Source: Eutreptiella sp. 'Long Island Sound 2002' (lineage: Eukaryota > Euglenozoa > Euglenophyceae > Eutreptiales > Eutreptiaceae). From it: DNA of 64,000 bases. Both the position numbers and the translations under genes were made by a program. How positions within the stretch are numbered: the stretch's first letter is position 1; the number at the start of each line of letters is the position of its first letter. Of this stretch, positions 30,765-42,130 are shown piece after piece. The stretch covers positions 60,545,919 through 60,609,918 of the forward strand of contig OZ038385.1 of assembly GCA_964036045.1 (NCBI GenBank). Reading direction: 5' to 3'. The notes under the pieces were generated by a model that saw nothing but the letters and a program-made list of their open reading frames with translations, had not been told where the DNA came from and searched no databases.

Positions 30765-31579
30765 ACACTACACGCAGCGTGGAGAGTCTGATATACAGCC
30801 AAAACCAATGGCTGGCCTGGGCAACAAAACCTACAAAAGGCATAACTTGGGGCGTGGGGGCGGGCTGCGGCTGCATGCTTGCTTGCAGAGCTGCAGTCTT
30901 GATGGTGGAGTCTTTGCTGGCCTGGGCACCAAAGGCGTCCGGCTTCTGGGGGATACTTATTGGGGCTAGAAGGGAGCTACTGTTGCTCGACCACACCCAT
31001 TGCATACGTCCTACCTGGACCGTTTCCCCCACCACCCCTGTCGTAGAGGCTGACCCTTACGCGTACCCACAACCACACACAGCACCCCACCAGCCATGCA
31101 CTCGTCCGCCAGTGGGTGGGGCCTCAACTAGGCAATCACACACACACACTGCAGCCTACCACCCGCCCAGCATTCTCACACCCCGCCGTTCGTAGCACCT
31201 TTGCCCTGTTGTCCTGGTGCCTCTACTATACAACAAAAGAGGCTCCACCAAGACAAACCAGGGCAAAGGTGCATTTACACTCGATGCATATATATCAAAA
31301 ACCAACGTCACCGAGGCTGTCAGCGCCTCAGTGACAAACTCATTTTGTCATCTGCCTCATTTAGAATGCGTAATCTCGCCGGAAGAGGAGGTGGTCATCC
31401 GCTCTTCCGAGCTGCATTAATCCGGCTGCTGTGTCGCTACCCTGGCCCCTGCAAACGGCGTAGACAAGCCTCGAGGCGGTATTCGCCGGAACACTGGCGC
31501 TGCACTTTGCTCACGAGCCTGGTCTCCTTCCCCGGTCAGCCTTCGTCCATAAAGCACTGCTACGGTCCACGCATCCATC

Positions 31580-31890
31580 AGCGCTGGTACTTCAGTCGTC
31601 TTTCAGTGCTGTAGCGCAGCGCTGGTACTTCAGGTCTCTCTCAGCGCTGTAGCGCCGCTGGTACTTCAGGTCTCTCTCAGCACTGTAGCGCCGCTGGTAC
31701 TTCAGTCCTCTCTCAGCGCTGTAGCGCAGCGCTGGTACTTCGGTTCCCTCTCAGCGCTGTAGCGCATCGCTGGTGCTGTGCGAGTCTCCTTGTGCTTCCA
31801 TCGGCGCTGTAGCGAAATGCTGATACTTCGGTTCCCTCTCAGCGCTCAACGCGGCGCTCATACTTCGGGTCTCTCAGCGCTGTAGCGCAA
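31580..31890. repeat. 37-39-bp tandem repeat inside the LTR-type element
   Basis: At least five good and a few decayed units of CGCTGGTACTTC, a pyrimidine-rich spacer, CAGCGCTGTAGCGC. Each unit contains the palindrome AGCGCT. Confidence 0.8.
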
Positions 31891-32048
31891 CGCTGGTATC
31901 GTACCAATTTTGGTGCTGTTCTTCTTGCACGCGTCCCCCAACTCAGCTGGCTTTGCCCTGCTGCTCGATCGCTGCACTGTGCACTCGCGGGGCTGCCTGC
32001 GCGCTGCAGTTCGAGAGCTTCGGGGCATTCGTACTTAGCTGAGAGTTT

Positions 32049-32642
32049 TGTAAGGCATTCGGCGGAGGTAACCCACAACTCTTGCGATTTCTCCAAAACC
32101 CGTTCTCCTTGTTTATTCAAACTCTTGTAACCTCTTTTTCTTGTAGCACACCTCAAACTCCCAAAACCTTTGACGTTTGTTCCCCTTAGTGGTTGCTGCT
32201 TTTCCTTGCTTGTTGTGCACTCCTTGGATCCTGCTTGTTCTGCGCTCCTTGTACTTTGCGCTGTGCATGCACTGATCTACACATCCCGCACGCAAACCCT
32301 GCACCTTCATAAGCACCAAGCAGTTTTGATCTCCATTGTCGTTGTTCAGCACGGAGTCCCTTGCTTGCCTGAGCGGTCACTGCCGGCGTCACGAGCGTGG
32401 GCAGTATGGGGACTTTGGCACCCCTCCATGCAACATATCTACAACAACCAAACGAATGCCAAGCACAGAGTTGATAATAAATAAGCAACCACAAAATAAC
32501 GTAACACAGAGCTTCTCTCTTTATTTCTCTGCTCTGATTCCACGCTGGCATTTGCGCCTGCGATGCGCGAATGCGCGATCGTGACAGGGCTCCTGCAGCC
32601 CTGTCCTAGTTGCCCAGGCCGGCCTATTACACTCCCCTCCTA
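32049..32642. repeat. Right terminal repeat
   Basis: Copy of 30169-30764. The next bases continue repeat R copy C. Confidence 0.85.
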
Positions 32643-32646
32643 CAAG

Positions 32647-33628
32647 GAAGGGCCTCGTGCGATATGGGGTCCATTGGCGGGTTAGTCTCGGAATGGTGCA
32701 CCCGCCAAATGGGCACGCGATATGACACCAAAAATGGCATACAACCCTACCCACGCCTTCTACACCCAACCTAGTGGGCTAGAATCAAAGTATGCCTATA
32801 TTCTAATGTAACGTTGGTCCCTTACCACGCGTGCAAGTGCTTTGGTCGAGAATCGACCTCCTTTCAGAAAGCCGAATTTTAGCCTGCACGCAAAATACAT
32901 TGCCAATATGTATATGGAGATCATATATGCACTATCCGGGGAAGACAAGTGATATGCCCCGGATGTAGAGGCAAGCAAGGGTGGGGCAAATGCCAACTCA
33001 AAATACTTCTACACGTACTTGGACGCCAAGTACGTGAAAAAGAACACTTCTTGGAGAACACTCAAAATAAATAACCCTATGGGCCTATTGAGTTGGGATC
33101 CTTTGGCCTCATCCTATGACTATGGGGGGCAAAACCTCATACACAGAGCCTATGACGCACGTTAGTTCGTCCTTGGGCGCTTGAACGCTCGTAACCCTTG
33201 TTATTCCACTTCGGGGTTCATAGCGCCTTCGGTCGCCGAGATTTTCTGGGAAAAATCTGGGACGCGATCCGTTATATCAAGGAAAAAATTGCGGATCACT
33301 CGAAGACTGCTTCAGTCTTAACTTGAAGAGAAATCGTATTACAGAATAATCTAATGCAGTCCACGGAACAGGCGACGACAGGCGGCGCGACTGCGGCGTC
33401 TTTCCGACAATTAGAAATCGCGGTAGAACTCGGGTATTTCACCGATTTCCGACCGAGAGTCGCATAAGACAATAAAGTTAAGGTAATTCTACATTGATTT
33501 AATGGTTAGAAATCGGGTTCCAGATCTCGCGGGTTAGAGAACAGGGATGTCCCGCTGACAGCCGGTGTCAACGGGTGTGACGGCTCACAGGCCTCCGGGC
33601 CATGGGCCATAGGTTCTGGGTACCGCTT
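32647..33628. repeat. Dispersed repeat family R, copy C, right part
   Basis: Resumes exactly where copy B continues after 16050 (GAAGGGCCTCGTGCG) and ends at the shared TGGGTACCGCTT. No gene. Confidence 0.92.
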
Positions 33629-33994
33629 ACTATCTTTGATCCCCTTGGTCCATGTTGTAGATCAAGAGGAGACCGGATATGGCGTAGGGCACCGATTATC
33701 AGTGTCCTCACCCCCCCCTTGGGGCGTGGGGGACGCCTACGACGTGTGTGGGGCCTCCATGTGTCCTTGGGACATTGGGGGGGGGGGGGTTGGAGCCCAT
33801 TGGGGTCCTCCCGTCCTCTCTTCAATGACCCCCGTGGCCATCTTGGGGTCACTTGGGGTGTGTATTTATGTGCCGGCAAGCCGCCATTGGCTGACATCAT
33901 ACTCTCCCATCCAGCTGACCTAACGCGATGTGATAGTGTGATAGGTTTGGCCATTCCGGCTATGAGCGGCCATATTCAGTACCGAGGCGCCGCC
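33629..33994. other. Unassigned spacer with poly-G run
   Basis: No gene. Thirteen consecutive G at 33777-33789, and C-rich runs near 33711-33720. Confidence 0.6.
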
Positions 33995-34760
33995 AGCTGA
34001 GATTTATATATCAGAATATCAGGAATCAACAGGGTTTTTTTATCATAATGTTTCCGTAATTTTTCCGCCTTCCGTTCTGATGGTCAATGTATCGGCGACT
34101 GTCAGTTGGCTCGCGATTTTGCGGTAACCGATTGGTTAACTGTTATTTCCAGATATTTTGGCGGAAACCCCGATGAAGGGTCAGATTTCATCAGTAAAGG
34201 GTTCGTTGCTTCCGCAATTTTCTAAATATGCACTCGAAATTTTAATCTGAATTTTTCGCGATGTCGAAATCGGATTTTCGACTTCGACATCGCCGCAGTT
34301 GATTTGGTCTTCTTCGAGTGGTCATACTCCTTTCCCTATGCCCAAATCAGGTTTCCCTTATACTTGCCACTCATTTCACTTCGAGATATAAGGGAAACAA
34401 AAGTGAATCGTGAGACCACTTTGAAGGGCCATATCTACGCGCCAGTGTGAGGAAAGGGAATAAGGAAGGTTGTGTTGCAAGCACCTTAGTCTCAATTTAT
34501 TTTTAGTAGGGTCCAACACCTTAAGTCGTCACACACACTCGTTGTATCATAGGATCATGGTCAACATGGTAGAAAGTTGTTTATAACTTGTTGACCATAT
34601 GTCGGGACTTGATATTATGACTTTCGAGTGTAGCGCATGAGTCTTGCGGTTGCATAGCATCTTTCCTTAGGTCCCCACGTCCATTTAACTCAAAGTTATG
34701 ACCATGGAGGGGCATGGCATACCATGCTGGGAGCCAATTTTAAGGGCTATGTGTGATATT
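33995..34760. repeat. Dispersed repeat family S, copy 2 (inverted)
   Basis: Inverted relative to 3930-4700. It keeps the hairpin ATGGTCAAC/GTTGACCAT at 34557-34565 and 34590-34598. Stops in the frame that is open in copy 1 argue against coding. Confidence 0.7.
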
Positions 34761-35956
34761 TGTAGTATATGTCTTGATGTGCACACGCCCATGTTATATA
34801 TCTTCGTGTGGCCGAAGAGATGGAGAGCCACACGTGACAAGGGCTTTGCCCATGTCCCAATTGTGGAATTCAAAGCGCTAGACTAAGTCTACCGCGTATG
34901 TATTGCTCATGGTATGTTTGGCAAAGAGATCCATGAGTGCACTCCCATTTTCATGGGGCATGTAGATACGAGTGGCGAAGGTATCTCCATGCGCCCAATT
35001 GGGGATCCAAGTGGGGGAAGTGTTCGCAAATGGTTCCAATCATTTGGATATTGAACCATGCGCGGATATCATGGGTGAGCATAGAGATATACTATCATGA
35101 CAACTTTGTATTTGGACATATTTTCATGTTTTTGACCTCAAGTTTTGCTCATTTTTGTGTTTTGTGTACTTACCTGGTCGGCAAACAGCAAGAAGCCTTT
35201 GGAGAGTCGAACCATGGTATGTTGTTCATATGTTGACATATGCTTTGGAGTTGAACATCACCATATGCCGGATCGCGTACTCCATTTGGCTTGGCGCACG
35301 CAGGATTACAAGAATTGGTCTCAAGATCATGGGCTGAGTTGGGCAGTGCGTGGCGCCCATATCTGAAGGGGTTTCGAGGGTAAGGTGGGGATGTACATGG
35401 GCATTGACCTTTGGTCTCTCTCCTCCATGAATACTAGACTTCGATTCCATGCATGCTTTGAGCCTTTGGATAAGTGGTAACTTCAATTTTGAGCATATAT
35501 TTGATATATGGCCAATATGGTGTGAATTGGCAGTTTTTGGCATGTTATGAGTTCAAACTCATGGGGCATATCTCCAAGCCCATTCGACTCCAAGTCCAAC
35601 CAAGTATATGTCAGGGTAGGGCATGGTCCTGAGTGCCACTCTAGGCCATGACACGCCACCTCCCCTATTGGGCTAGGATTTAGAGGCTTGGGAGTGAACA
35701 CATATTTGGGGTTTGTGTAGTGACTTGTGACACATGGCATTCAGCCATCGCATTTGACCTGGTTCAGGGCAGTATGTTGGTGAGTCAAGGGAAGGTCTTG
35801 AGTCCAGGGAATGAGGGGTTTATGGCTGTGAGTGTGTATGTTTACCTCTTTCCCCAACTTTGCTTTATTTGTGTTCATATGCCAATTTCAGGGCTTTCCT
35901 CTTTGGTGCAATTCTTGTACATGCCCGCCACCGTGGGACGACCGGTGTGCTGAACG
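34761..35956. other. Non-coding AT-richer stretch
   Basis: Nothing recognised. Short open frames lack motifs, and composition resembles the tails of repeats R and S. Confidence 0.5.
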
Positions 35957-36168
35957 GAAGCCCGCAGTGTGGATTGGATTGTGGATTGGGTTATTGCTGT
36001 ATTTGTGGGATCTGGTTGCTGTTCAGGGTTGAAGGAGGATAGTATTTTCTATATTTTTGGATTTGGAACCCGGGATTTTGATAAATGCAATCGTTGATCA
36101 GGAGCAAGTCAGCAGGGGTAACAGGCGGAAGGGGCACAGCGGGGGCCGGTCCTGGTAGGGACCTTCTT
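35957..36168 (+). mobile_element. Fragment of a G1-type leader and gag start
   Basis: Nearly identical to 5610-5820, from AACGGAAGCCCG through the gag ATG (36085) and the first 25 or so codons, ending at GGGACCTTCTT. No further G1 sequence follows. Confidence 0.85.
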
Positions 36169-38076
36169 TAATGCTGAAGCCCACTTAAATAATGTACACT
36201 GCAATAATGCGCACTATAGAAATTACTTCATTCACTGAGTTAACTCCTGTTGGGACTCCAGCAGCTTCAGCAACTCCACCTGAAAAGAAACACAGAAGAC
36301 AATCGATGCGCGCAACCAAACAAAAACGAACTGAAACCAGAGCATGTACGAAACAGTAGTACACCAACAACAGCAAAGACATACCAGCACTGGTCGCTGC
36401 CTGCACAGTCAGAGAAAAAAATCAAACGAAAACGAAGACGAAGGGCGACGCAAGCAGCACTGCACACCCCAACGTGTGTGGTAGTGCGGCTTCGCTCATC
36501 AACCAGAATCACACTTCAAAATAATCCAAATACTCAAACCTAAGACAATGAACCACAGGACACAACAGACACATGCACACACACACGGGCACGTGGATAT
36601 ATAGCAGGAAGGAAGCAAACATGTAGGCAGCTGCGGCGCTGCCAAACAAAAGCGGCTTATGCCAAACAAAACAAGTTTTTTGAGGCTCAACAAGAGCCAA
36701 ACTGACTGACTGGGGTCCACACGACCCCACGGCGAAGGCGCCGTTTGCATAGAAAAAAAATTAGGCCAAAAACTGGCCAGGGTGTAGCGCTTCACTGCGC
36801 TGTCCCACCTAGTGGGAGACTCCTCCCTGGGGCGTCGCAACACCCTTACCAACAGGGGGAGGGGTACAGGCTTCACGCCCAAAGAACAGGGGAACAAACA
36901 GGGAACCAAGTTCAACTATTCCCCTAAAAGAGGCCCAGCTGGGTCAGGGCCTAAAAAAAAAAAAGAGGACGAAGGTCACGGCCTACCTCACTAAACAGCC
37001 AAAGGCTGTTCTATGCCACCGCCACCCAGGGGGCAACTGCCTAGCCAACCAAACTTGTCCGCGCTAAAAATGAACGCCCTGCCAACCAAACAGCCAAACA
37101 GAGGGGTGGGAGTAACTGCCACTGAAAACTACTTCAAAATCAACCAAACACGAAAAACAAAGACAAGCCTACATACACATAAACAAAAACAAAAACAAAC
37201 ACACCTAGAAGGTTAAAACTGACCTACAACACTCTAACACCGAAGTCAAAATTCACATCCAGGATCATCAGATCCTGCGGAACAAAGATCTAGCCCCTTT
37301 ATCTGCTTTCGGGCAACAGGGCCAAAAAATAATAAGCAAGGCGGTCAGGGCCATCACACACCGCGCGCACACACACGCGTACACAAGCGCAGACCTGTTC
37401 GAGCCCTTCAAAATAACTTCATAAACGAAACTGTAAAATTGTAAATCTCCAATCAAAAGTAACAAGCACAAAAAGCACAAAGGAAAAGCAAGTGAAACAA
37501 AACGAAGCGAACGACGACACCAAGGCACAAGCAGGGACATACCATAACTGGCTGCCCGGCTCTGGTGTCGTAGTCCAAGCCCATAGCAATCAAAACCATC
37601 GCCTGAAAACAAAGAAAACACTGACACGAAAGAGAGAACTGAAACAAACAAGACACACAAAAAAAACAACAAAAGATAAGCAAACGAAGCAAAAAGAAGC
37701 AGAACAAAGCGAAACGAAGCGAGACAAACGAAATGCAAAGACAAAACAACAACACATACAAAATTGTCGCATTCGCCAACAAGGCAAAGAGGAAACGAAA
37801 CGAAGCAAAAGACAACGAAATAAGGACACACGAAGCAAGCAACGAAACAAAAGAAGCGAAACGAACAAGCAAAAAGCACAGACATACCGAAACACTGGAA
37901 CACAGAAATACCAAAAGAACCCATTAACCTGTTAATCCATCTTGGTCTTCGCCACAGTCACGGCCTGGCTGGGCTCACCAGTCTTGCCCTTGTCGGCGCT
38001 GTCGTTCATTGATGTTCCCGAGTGCTGCCATTTGGCGGCTGCACGGCGCGCCCTTTTGAATTCTGGCGCCGCCTCG
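36169..38076 (-). other. Intron-like minus-strand region with possible small exons
   Basis: The minus strand is rich in T with TTTCG and TTTGTTT runs and shows splice-like punctuation. Acceptors TTTTCAG near 37603 and TTTACAG near 37435 precede short non-T-rich blocks, which are followed by GTATGTCC near 37542 and GTCTGC near 37398. Joining the two blocks gives one continuous reading of about 30 residues ending at a stop just after the next candidate acceptor. This suggests the 3' half of an intron-bearing gene, possibly the one starting with the coiled coil at 38361. No protein family recognised. No other gene is seen. Confidence 0.25.
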
Positions 38077-38417
38077 TTACTTTTTTGAACCCAACTCCAG
38101 ATTCTCACGCTGCAATGCACGAACTCTTTCCTGCAGCCTCTCTTTCGCCTCCGCCAACTCTTCCGCTCGTTTTCTTAGAAGGCGAAGTTCAGCTGTCAAC
38201 TTGGCAATCTCCAACTTTGCCTGTTGTGCATGTTCCTCTGATGCTTCCTTCAACACACGGTAGCGCGCTGCAGCGCGCTTGCAAGCCCTGTCCTGGGCTT
38301 TACGCGTTGCGCGCGACAGATGAAGGAGGTCAGCACTGTCAACCTCTAGCTCCTGCTGCATGTCCCGAAGCTTCGCGACCGCAATCTGTACTCCGTCAAG
38401 GAATCGAGTCCTTAATT
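38077..38417 (-). CDS. Coiled-coil protein segment
   Basis: Open from about 38417; ATG at 38361 gives 94 residues. Almost the whole length is a basic-acidic coiled coil with leucine heptads (KLTAELRLLRKRAEEL, then RVRALQRENLEL). The basic stretch RKAQDRACKRAAARYR before a leucine-rich helix recalls a bZIP layout, but the asparagine and spacing of a true basic region are not there. The frame ends at TAA (38077). A GTAACG at that point could be a splice donor. It could be an exon of a host gene or a decayed gag; I cannot tell. Confidence 0.4.
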
Positions 38418-38594
38418 CCCTTGGTGCCTATCTTTTCTTGACTTCCAGATCTACCTTGTCACTCACTCCCTTGCGCAGCACTTGAACTCCGAATCATCCA
38501 ACACATCATTTCATCCACGGACTCTAAAGAGTAACACATAATAACATTGAATTTAATAATCAAATCTGTAATCTCTGTCTATCACAAATCTGAT

Positions 38595-38975
38595 TTACAT
38601 CTCCTTTACGCACGCGCGCACCCATACACAGCACAGTCCTAACAGTCCCATTACATAATCTCCACCAAGCCACACACGCGTTGGCAAGTACCCACGACAG
38701 GTAATGCTGCCGCGGGTGGACTTGTGGTCCAAGAGCCGCCAAACTGCGTGCCAAAGGGTTGGCGTAAAGAACAGCATCCACCCTTTAGGTACCGGCAACT
38801 GCCAATACGGGGCATACTGTCCTAACCACAGTTCAGCATCCTCCCACAGCGAGTATAACATCACCATGGGCTGGGATCTGATTCGGTGAATTTCAGCCCG
38901 GATCCGTGGATCCGTGCATGCCAGTAATGCCATGGCATCCTGGTGGGAGCCAATCATTTTGGACAGGACATGCAT
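38595..38975 (-). CDS. Unrecognised 126-residue ORF with hydrophobic C-terminus
   Basis: ATG at 38975. Tryptophan-rich middle, then a likely membrane segment near residues 103-122 (YVMGLLGLCCVWVRAC). It lies downstream of the G3 integrase on the same strand. No family recognised. It may be an exon or a chance frame. Confidence 0.25.
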   Translation of the reverse strand: MHVLSKMIGSHQDAMALLACTDPRIRAEIHRIRSQPMVMLYSLWEDAELWLGQYAPYWQLPVPKGWMLFFTPTLWHAVWRLLDHKSTRGSITCRGYLPTRVWLGGDYVMGLLGLCCVWVRACVKEM

Positions 38976-39032
38976 GGCTACAAAGACCTAGTCACACAAC
39001 AACGGGGGAGTAGGGAATGGCGGAAAGGCCCC

Positions 39033-39376
39033 AGGACCCACAATCCCACAAGAGAGGTCTAGGGCAGGGAGATGTGCATGGGACAAGACCACTTACTTTT
39101 TGAGAGCGTCTAGTACTAAAATTTCTTCAATCCTCGAAGCCAAAGCCTTTACCGCAAGGTTAGGTACACCCCAGGACCTCAGACAAACTACGTTGAGGGT
39201 CTAGGAGTAGAACCCTTCACTTACTATGTCGCAAGACCACAAACGGAGCCTTCCGAGGGTCTAGAGGCACTAAGTAATGGCAAGTTGCGTCAAGGCCACA
39301 CACAGAATTTTTCTGTGGGCCTAGCCGCGTCCTATCCAAGTCAAGACCACACACAGACTTTTGTCTGACGGTCTGG
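39033..39376. repeat. Array of six hairpins with covarying stems
   Basis: Units start at 39033, 39084, 39173, 39232, 39291 and 39342. Each has the outline A-G-A-C-C, a variable centre, G-G-T-C-T-A-G, with 51-89 bases between starts. The outer stem AGACC/GGTCT becomes AGGCC/GGCCT in unit 5, a compensatory change. Inner stems differ completely but still pair in four units: CAGAC/GTCTG, CAGAA/TTCTG, CGGA/TCCG and CTCA/TGAG. Unit 6 overlaps the G3 integrase stop codon; the rest lie 3' of it. Confidence 0.7.
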
Positions 39377-40195
39377 GCGCATTCTTCGTTGGTCTCTTTG
39401 CCATATTGCAGCCTTGCGTCTCTGGGGATGGCTACTGTGGGTCAATCTAATGACAGCTCCCTTACCTTTACCAACGTAGTCCAAGGTCGGACTCTTGTGG
39501 GACTCTTGTGCCATTGTGCACAAGGTTCTCCACTCTCTGTCCTCCTGGAGCAGAATTTGGTCCCTTCCAGACCTAGTACCACTACCAATCACCTCAACTT
39601 CCAGCAAATCCTCTATCGGATTTGACTTGGGTGTGTATATCATGTGGACCTCTTTAATGCCCAGATCAACGCGATGTTTGGCATTGTATGCCAACCAGTC
39701 CTCAGTGATGTCATGCATGAAAGAACTGGCAGGTTGCCATTCAGGGTCCGGATAGCCTTTGTATTTCACAGGCCACTTCTTTTTTTCCCGGGAGGTGGCT
39801 CGCTTGGGCTTGTGAGCCAAAACCTTTTCCACCACATACTTGTCTGTCTCGACCAAGAATTGCTGGTCGGTGTAGTAGTGCATGGGGGCTGCATGCTCTC
39901 CGTCCCCTGGTTCAGTATGTGGGGGTATGTACAATTTCAACCTCATGGTGGCGAGGTTGATTTCACCCTTGTCGGTTGCAACCGTGTATTGGTTCTTTGC
40001 AATACGGGCTAGTATTTCACCTGGGCCCGTCCAAACTTGGTGCAACTTGGAGTTTGTGTCTTTAGTATGTCCCTTGTACCATACCTTGTCACCCGGTTCG
40101 TAAACATGTATAGGATGCTTTTTCAAAAATTGCTTGGCCAGCTTATCATGCTGAGCCCGGAGTTTTTCTTGCACAAAGTTTCGGTCTGCAATCAA
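39341..40195 (-). CDS. G3 integrase C-terminus with chromodomain
   Basis: 284 residues. Helical segment, then a GPY/F-like module (KVWYKGHTKD to VWTGPGEIL). Chromodomain at about residues 110-160 (YVVEKVLAHKPK to PVKYKGYPDPEWQPASSF) with the conserved W. It then extends about 120 residues beyond the chromodomain with no known motif, which is longer than usual. It overlaps the end of the preceding integrase piece by a few bases in another frame, so one frameshift separates them. Confidence 0.82.
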   Translation of the reverse strand: MIADRNFVQEKLRAQHDKLAKQFLKKHPIHVYEPGDKVWYKGHTKDTNSKLHQVWTGPGEILARIAKNQYTVATDKGEINLATMRLKLYIPPHTEPGDGEHAAPMHYYTDQQFLVETDKYVVEKVLAHKPKRATSREKKKWPVKYKGYPDPEWQPASSFMHDITEDWLAYNAKHRVDLGIKEVHMIYTPKSNPIEDLLEVEVIGSGTRSGRDQILLQEDREWRTLCTMAQESHKSPTLDYVGKGKGAVIRLTHSSHPQRRKAAIWQRDQRRMRPDRQTKVCVWS

Positions 40196-41277
40196 TTGTT
40201 TGAAAATTCAACAGCATCGGCTGACCCATGTTCGGGGATGACAGGGGGGCAGTCGCCAAACCCTGTGGGGTTCCTACCAAAATTCAGGTAATGTGGGGAG
40301 TACTCCGACACAACTCCTGGTATGTCATTACTCGTCGAAACCGCTAAAGGCAACAATTGAACCCAATTCTCTTTCTTCGTCTGCATTAAAAATTTGCGCA
40401 GAGCAGCAATAACTGTCTAAACTGCTCGTTCAGCCCTACCATTTGACCTAGGACGGTAGATCGGGCTGTTTTTTACATCTATGCCTGCCTGACTACAAAG
40501 CGTGCTGAAAAACTTGGCATTGATCAAGTGATCATGGTCGGTAAAAATGGTTTGGGGTGATCCTGCAAACTGGACTACCCTTTCTAGCAAAATTTCAGCC
40601 AATTCTTCGGAAGTCAGAGTTTTTTGGCATGGAACTGCAATGACATACCCCGTTAACCTGCAGACCACAATTAGCACATAGTCATACTCTGTATTCCTGT
40701 GTGTACACGGGTCGGACGTGAGGTCACAGAAATCTATACACACACTACTGAAAGGGTACTCTGGAATGGGGTATGGTTGGTTGGATTCCGGTTGTGTGCC
40801 TCGCCTATGTTTAGTGGCTCCGCATACCGGACATCCCTCCACCACAGCTGATACGTCATCGCTCCACTGTCTCTTGGGAACAGTGAACTTATACCGTCTA
40901 TCCACCATTTCCACTCTTTTGTCTACACCAGGGTGTGCAAAAGCATGAGTGGCCTTACAAACCTTAGCCATGAGACTCAGAGGGACACAAATTTTGCCCT
41001 GAGCTCTAACTTTACCCTGCTGCAGCACATACTCAATCCCCTTGATATCAAGCACTGATTCCTTGACCAGGCGGTCCCCATAGGGGACAAAACAATCATC
41101 TGCCTGGTAGTGTTTCGTCCAGTCTGCGGTCAGAACTGCGCAGTCTGGAGGCACTTTGACTTCCTTGATATCGTTTACACTGCATGCATACTGGAATGCC
41201 CCTGGTGTATGCCATGTCATCCTGTCGAATGCATCATACAGTTCTGTGAGATCAACTTTACTTACCGATCTTATCAC
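40192..41277 (-). pseudogene. G3 integrase, zinc-binding and catalytic core
   Basis: HHCC domain: ATHAFAHPG then C-P-V-C-G (about residues 108-152). DDE core: CIDFCDL (first Asp), F-T-D-H-D-H (second Asp) and SNGRAERAV (Glu, directly before a stop at 40417). The same frame resumes at 40386-40192 with the alpha-helical region (LPLAVSTSNDIP). Only a stop interrupts the core. The second catalytic block reads TDHDHL where most gypsy integrases have SDRGxQF, an odd substitution that keeps the Asp. Confidence 0.82.
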
Positions 41278-41685
41278 TGAGGTTGTGAAGGGGCTGTGAG
41301 TTCTGCTTTTGACCTGTTGAGGTCAGTGTGTCCAAAAACAGCTCCTCCATGGAGTCCACAAGTCTCCCTGAGGGCGTGACTGCTAAAAAATTCTGTGCCT
41401 GCCTGATCTGGTGGGGATTAGTCTCCACTGTGGTTGCATCCTACCCATTGACGGCATTGATGGCTATAAACGCCTCTGGATAGGTCTTTCTGAGCCCATT
41501 ACGGATGTAATCCCGCTTTTTTTTTTGTTTTCTTCCCACCCCGCGAGATCTTGATCACTCCCATGAAAATTGGTGTCTTGAGCCGTTCTTGCTGGATAAG
41601 CCCATCATGAGAGTGCGTCTCTCTCGTGATTATCTGGACCAGGAGTATATGAAATGATGAGATTGAATCTACTGAGGAACTCATG

Positions 41686-42118
41686 CTACCAACCCCGTTT
41701 CCCTAACGGGCCCGAAATGGTGCATAAATCCTCCTTGTACCATTTCACAATGGCACTATGGTCCGGTTGCACCGTGATCTCTTGGCCACCTATCCAACTC
41801 TGAAATTTGAGTAAACAGGATACGATGGCGTATGTTTCTTTCTCGCGGGGTGTCCAGCCATTGACCAGTATGTTTGGTTCGAGTGAAACCATCCTTGGTG
41901 GTTCCTGCTCGTTCCCCTTGAAGTTTCCTGCTATAAATAGCTACTGCTCGATATGTACCGTCCGGTTGAAGTTGCTCAAGTGCACCTCCTACCGCAAAGT
42001 CGCTGGCATCACACCGTATGAGCCATTTGCCATCAGGTTGTGGTAAACACAAACCCTTACTCTCGTCGTTGACCATATCAGTTAAACTCTGTTTGAGTTT
42101 TTCAAATCCGTCGATCAT
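41686..42118 (-). pseudogene. G3 RNase H, frameshifted
   Basis: Two frames share the domain. 42118-41756 has RCDASDFAVGGALEQLQPDG (first Asp). 41892-41686 has the second half, WTPREKETYAIV (Glu) and a PDHSAIV block (Asp). The C-terminal Asp motif near the integrase junction was not found. Around 41278-41685 no domain was recognised. Confidence 0.78.
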
Positions 42119-42130
42119 TTCCTGGGTCCA

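Larger units (their letters stand above)
30169..32642. mobile_element. Non-coding LTR-type retroelement inserted in repeat R
   Basis: Comparison with the uninterrupted copy B shows a precise insertion of about 2.47 kb. Direct terminal repeats of about 595 bases bound it (30169-30764 and 32049-32642). The target duplication is ACAAG or TACAAG (30163-30168 and 32641-32646; exact ends are ambiguous). The repeats contain TGTAAGG at the left and TATTACA near the right; a CTCCCCTCCT tract follows, whose complement looks like a polypurine tract. That would put the element on the minus strand. The 1.28 kb interior has no gag or pol, so it depends on another element. Confidence 0.8.

Noticed and set aside
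1818-33628. Repeat R as the LTRs of G1 or G2
   Set aside because: All three copies have one orientation while G1 and G2 are opposite. Distances to the coding ends differ (0.17, 0.4 and 1.5 kb), and no polypurine tract or primer site adjoins them.
38077-38361. bZIP transcription factor
   Set aside because: The basic stretch lacks the N-x-x-A-A-x-x-C/S-R spacing before the leucine heptads; only a coiled coil can be supported.
39033-39376. CRISPR array
   Set aside because: Units are hairpins with irregular spacing and variable cores, in a eukaryotic retrotransposon setting without cas genes.
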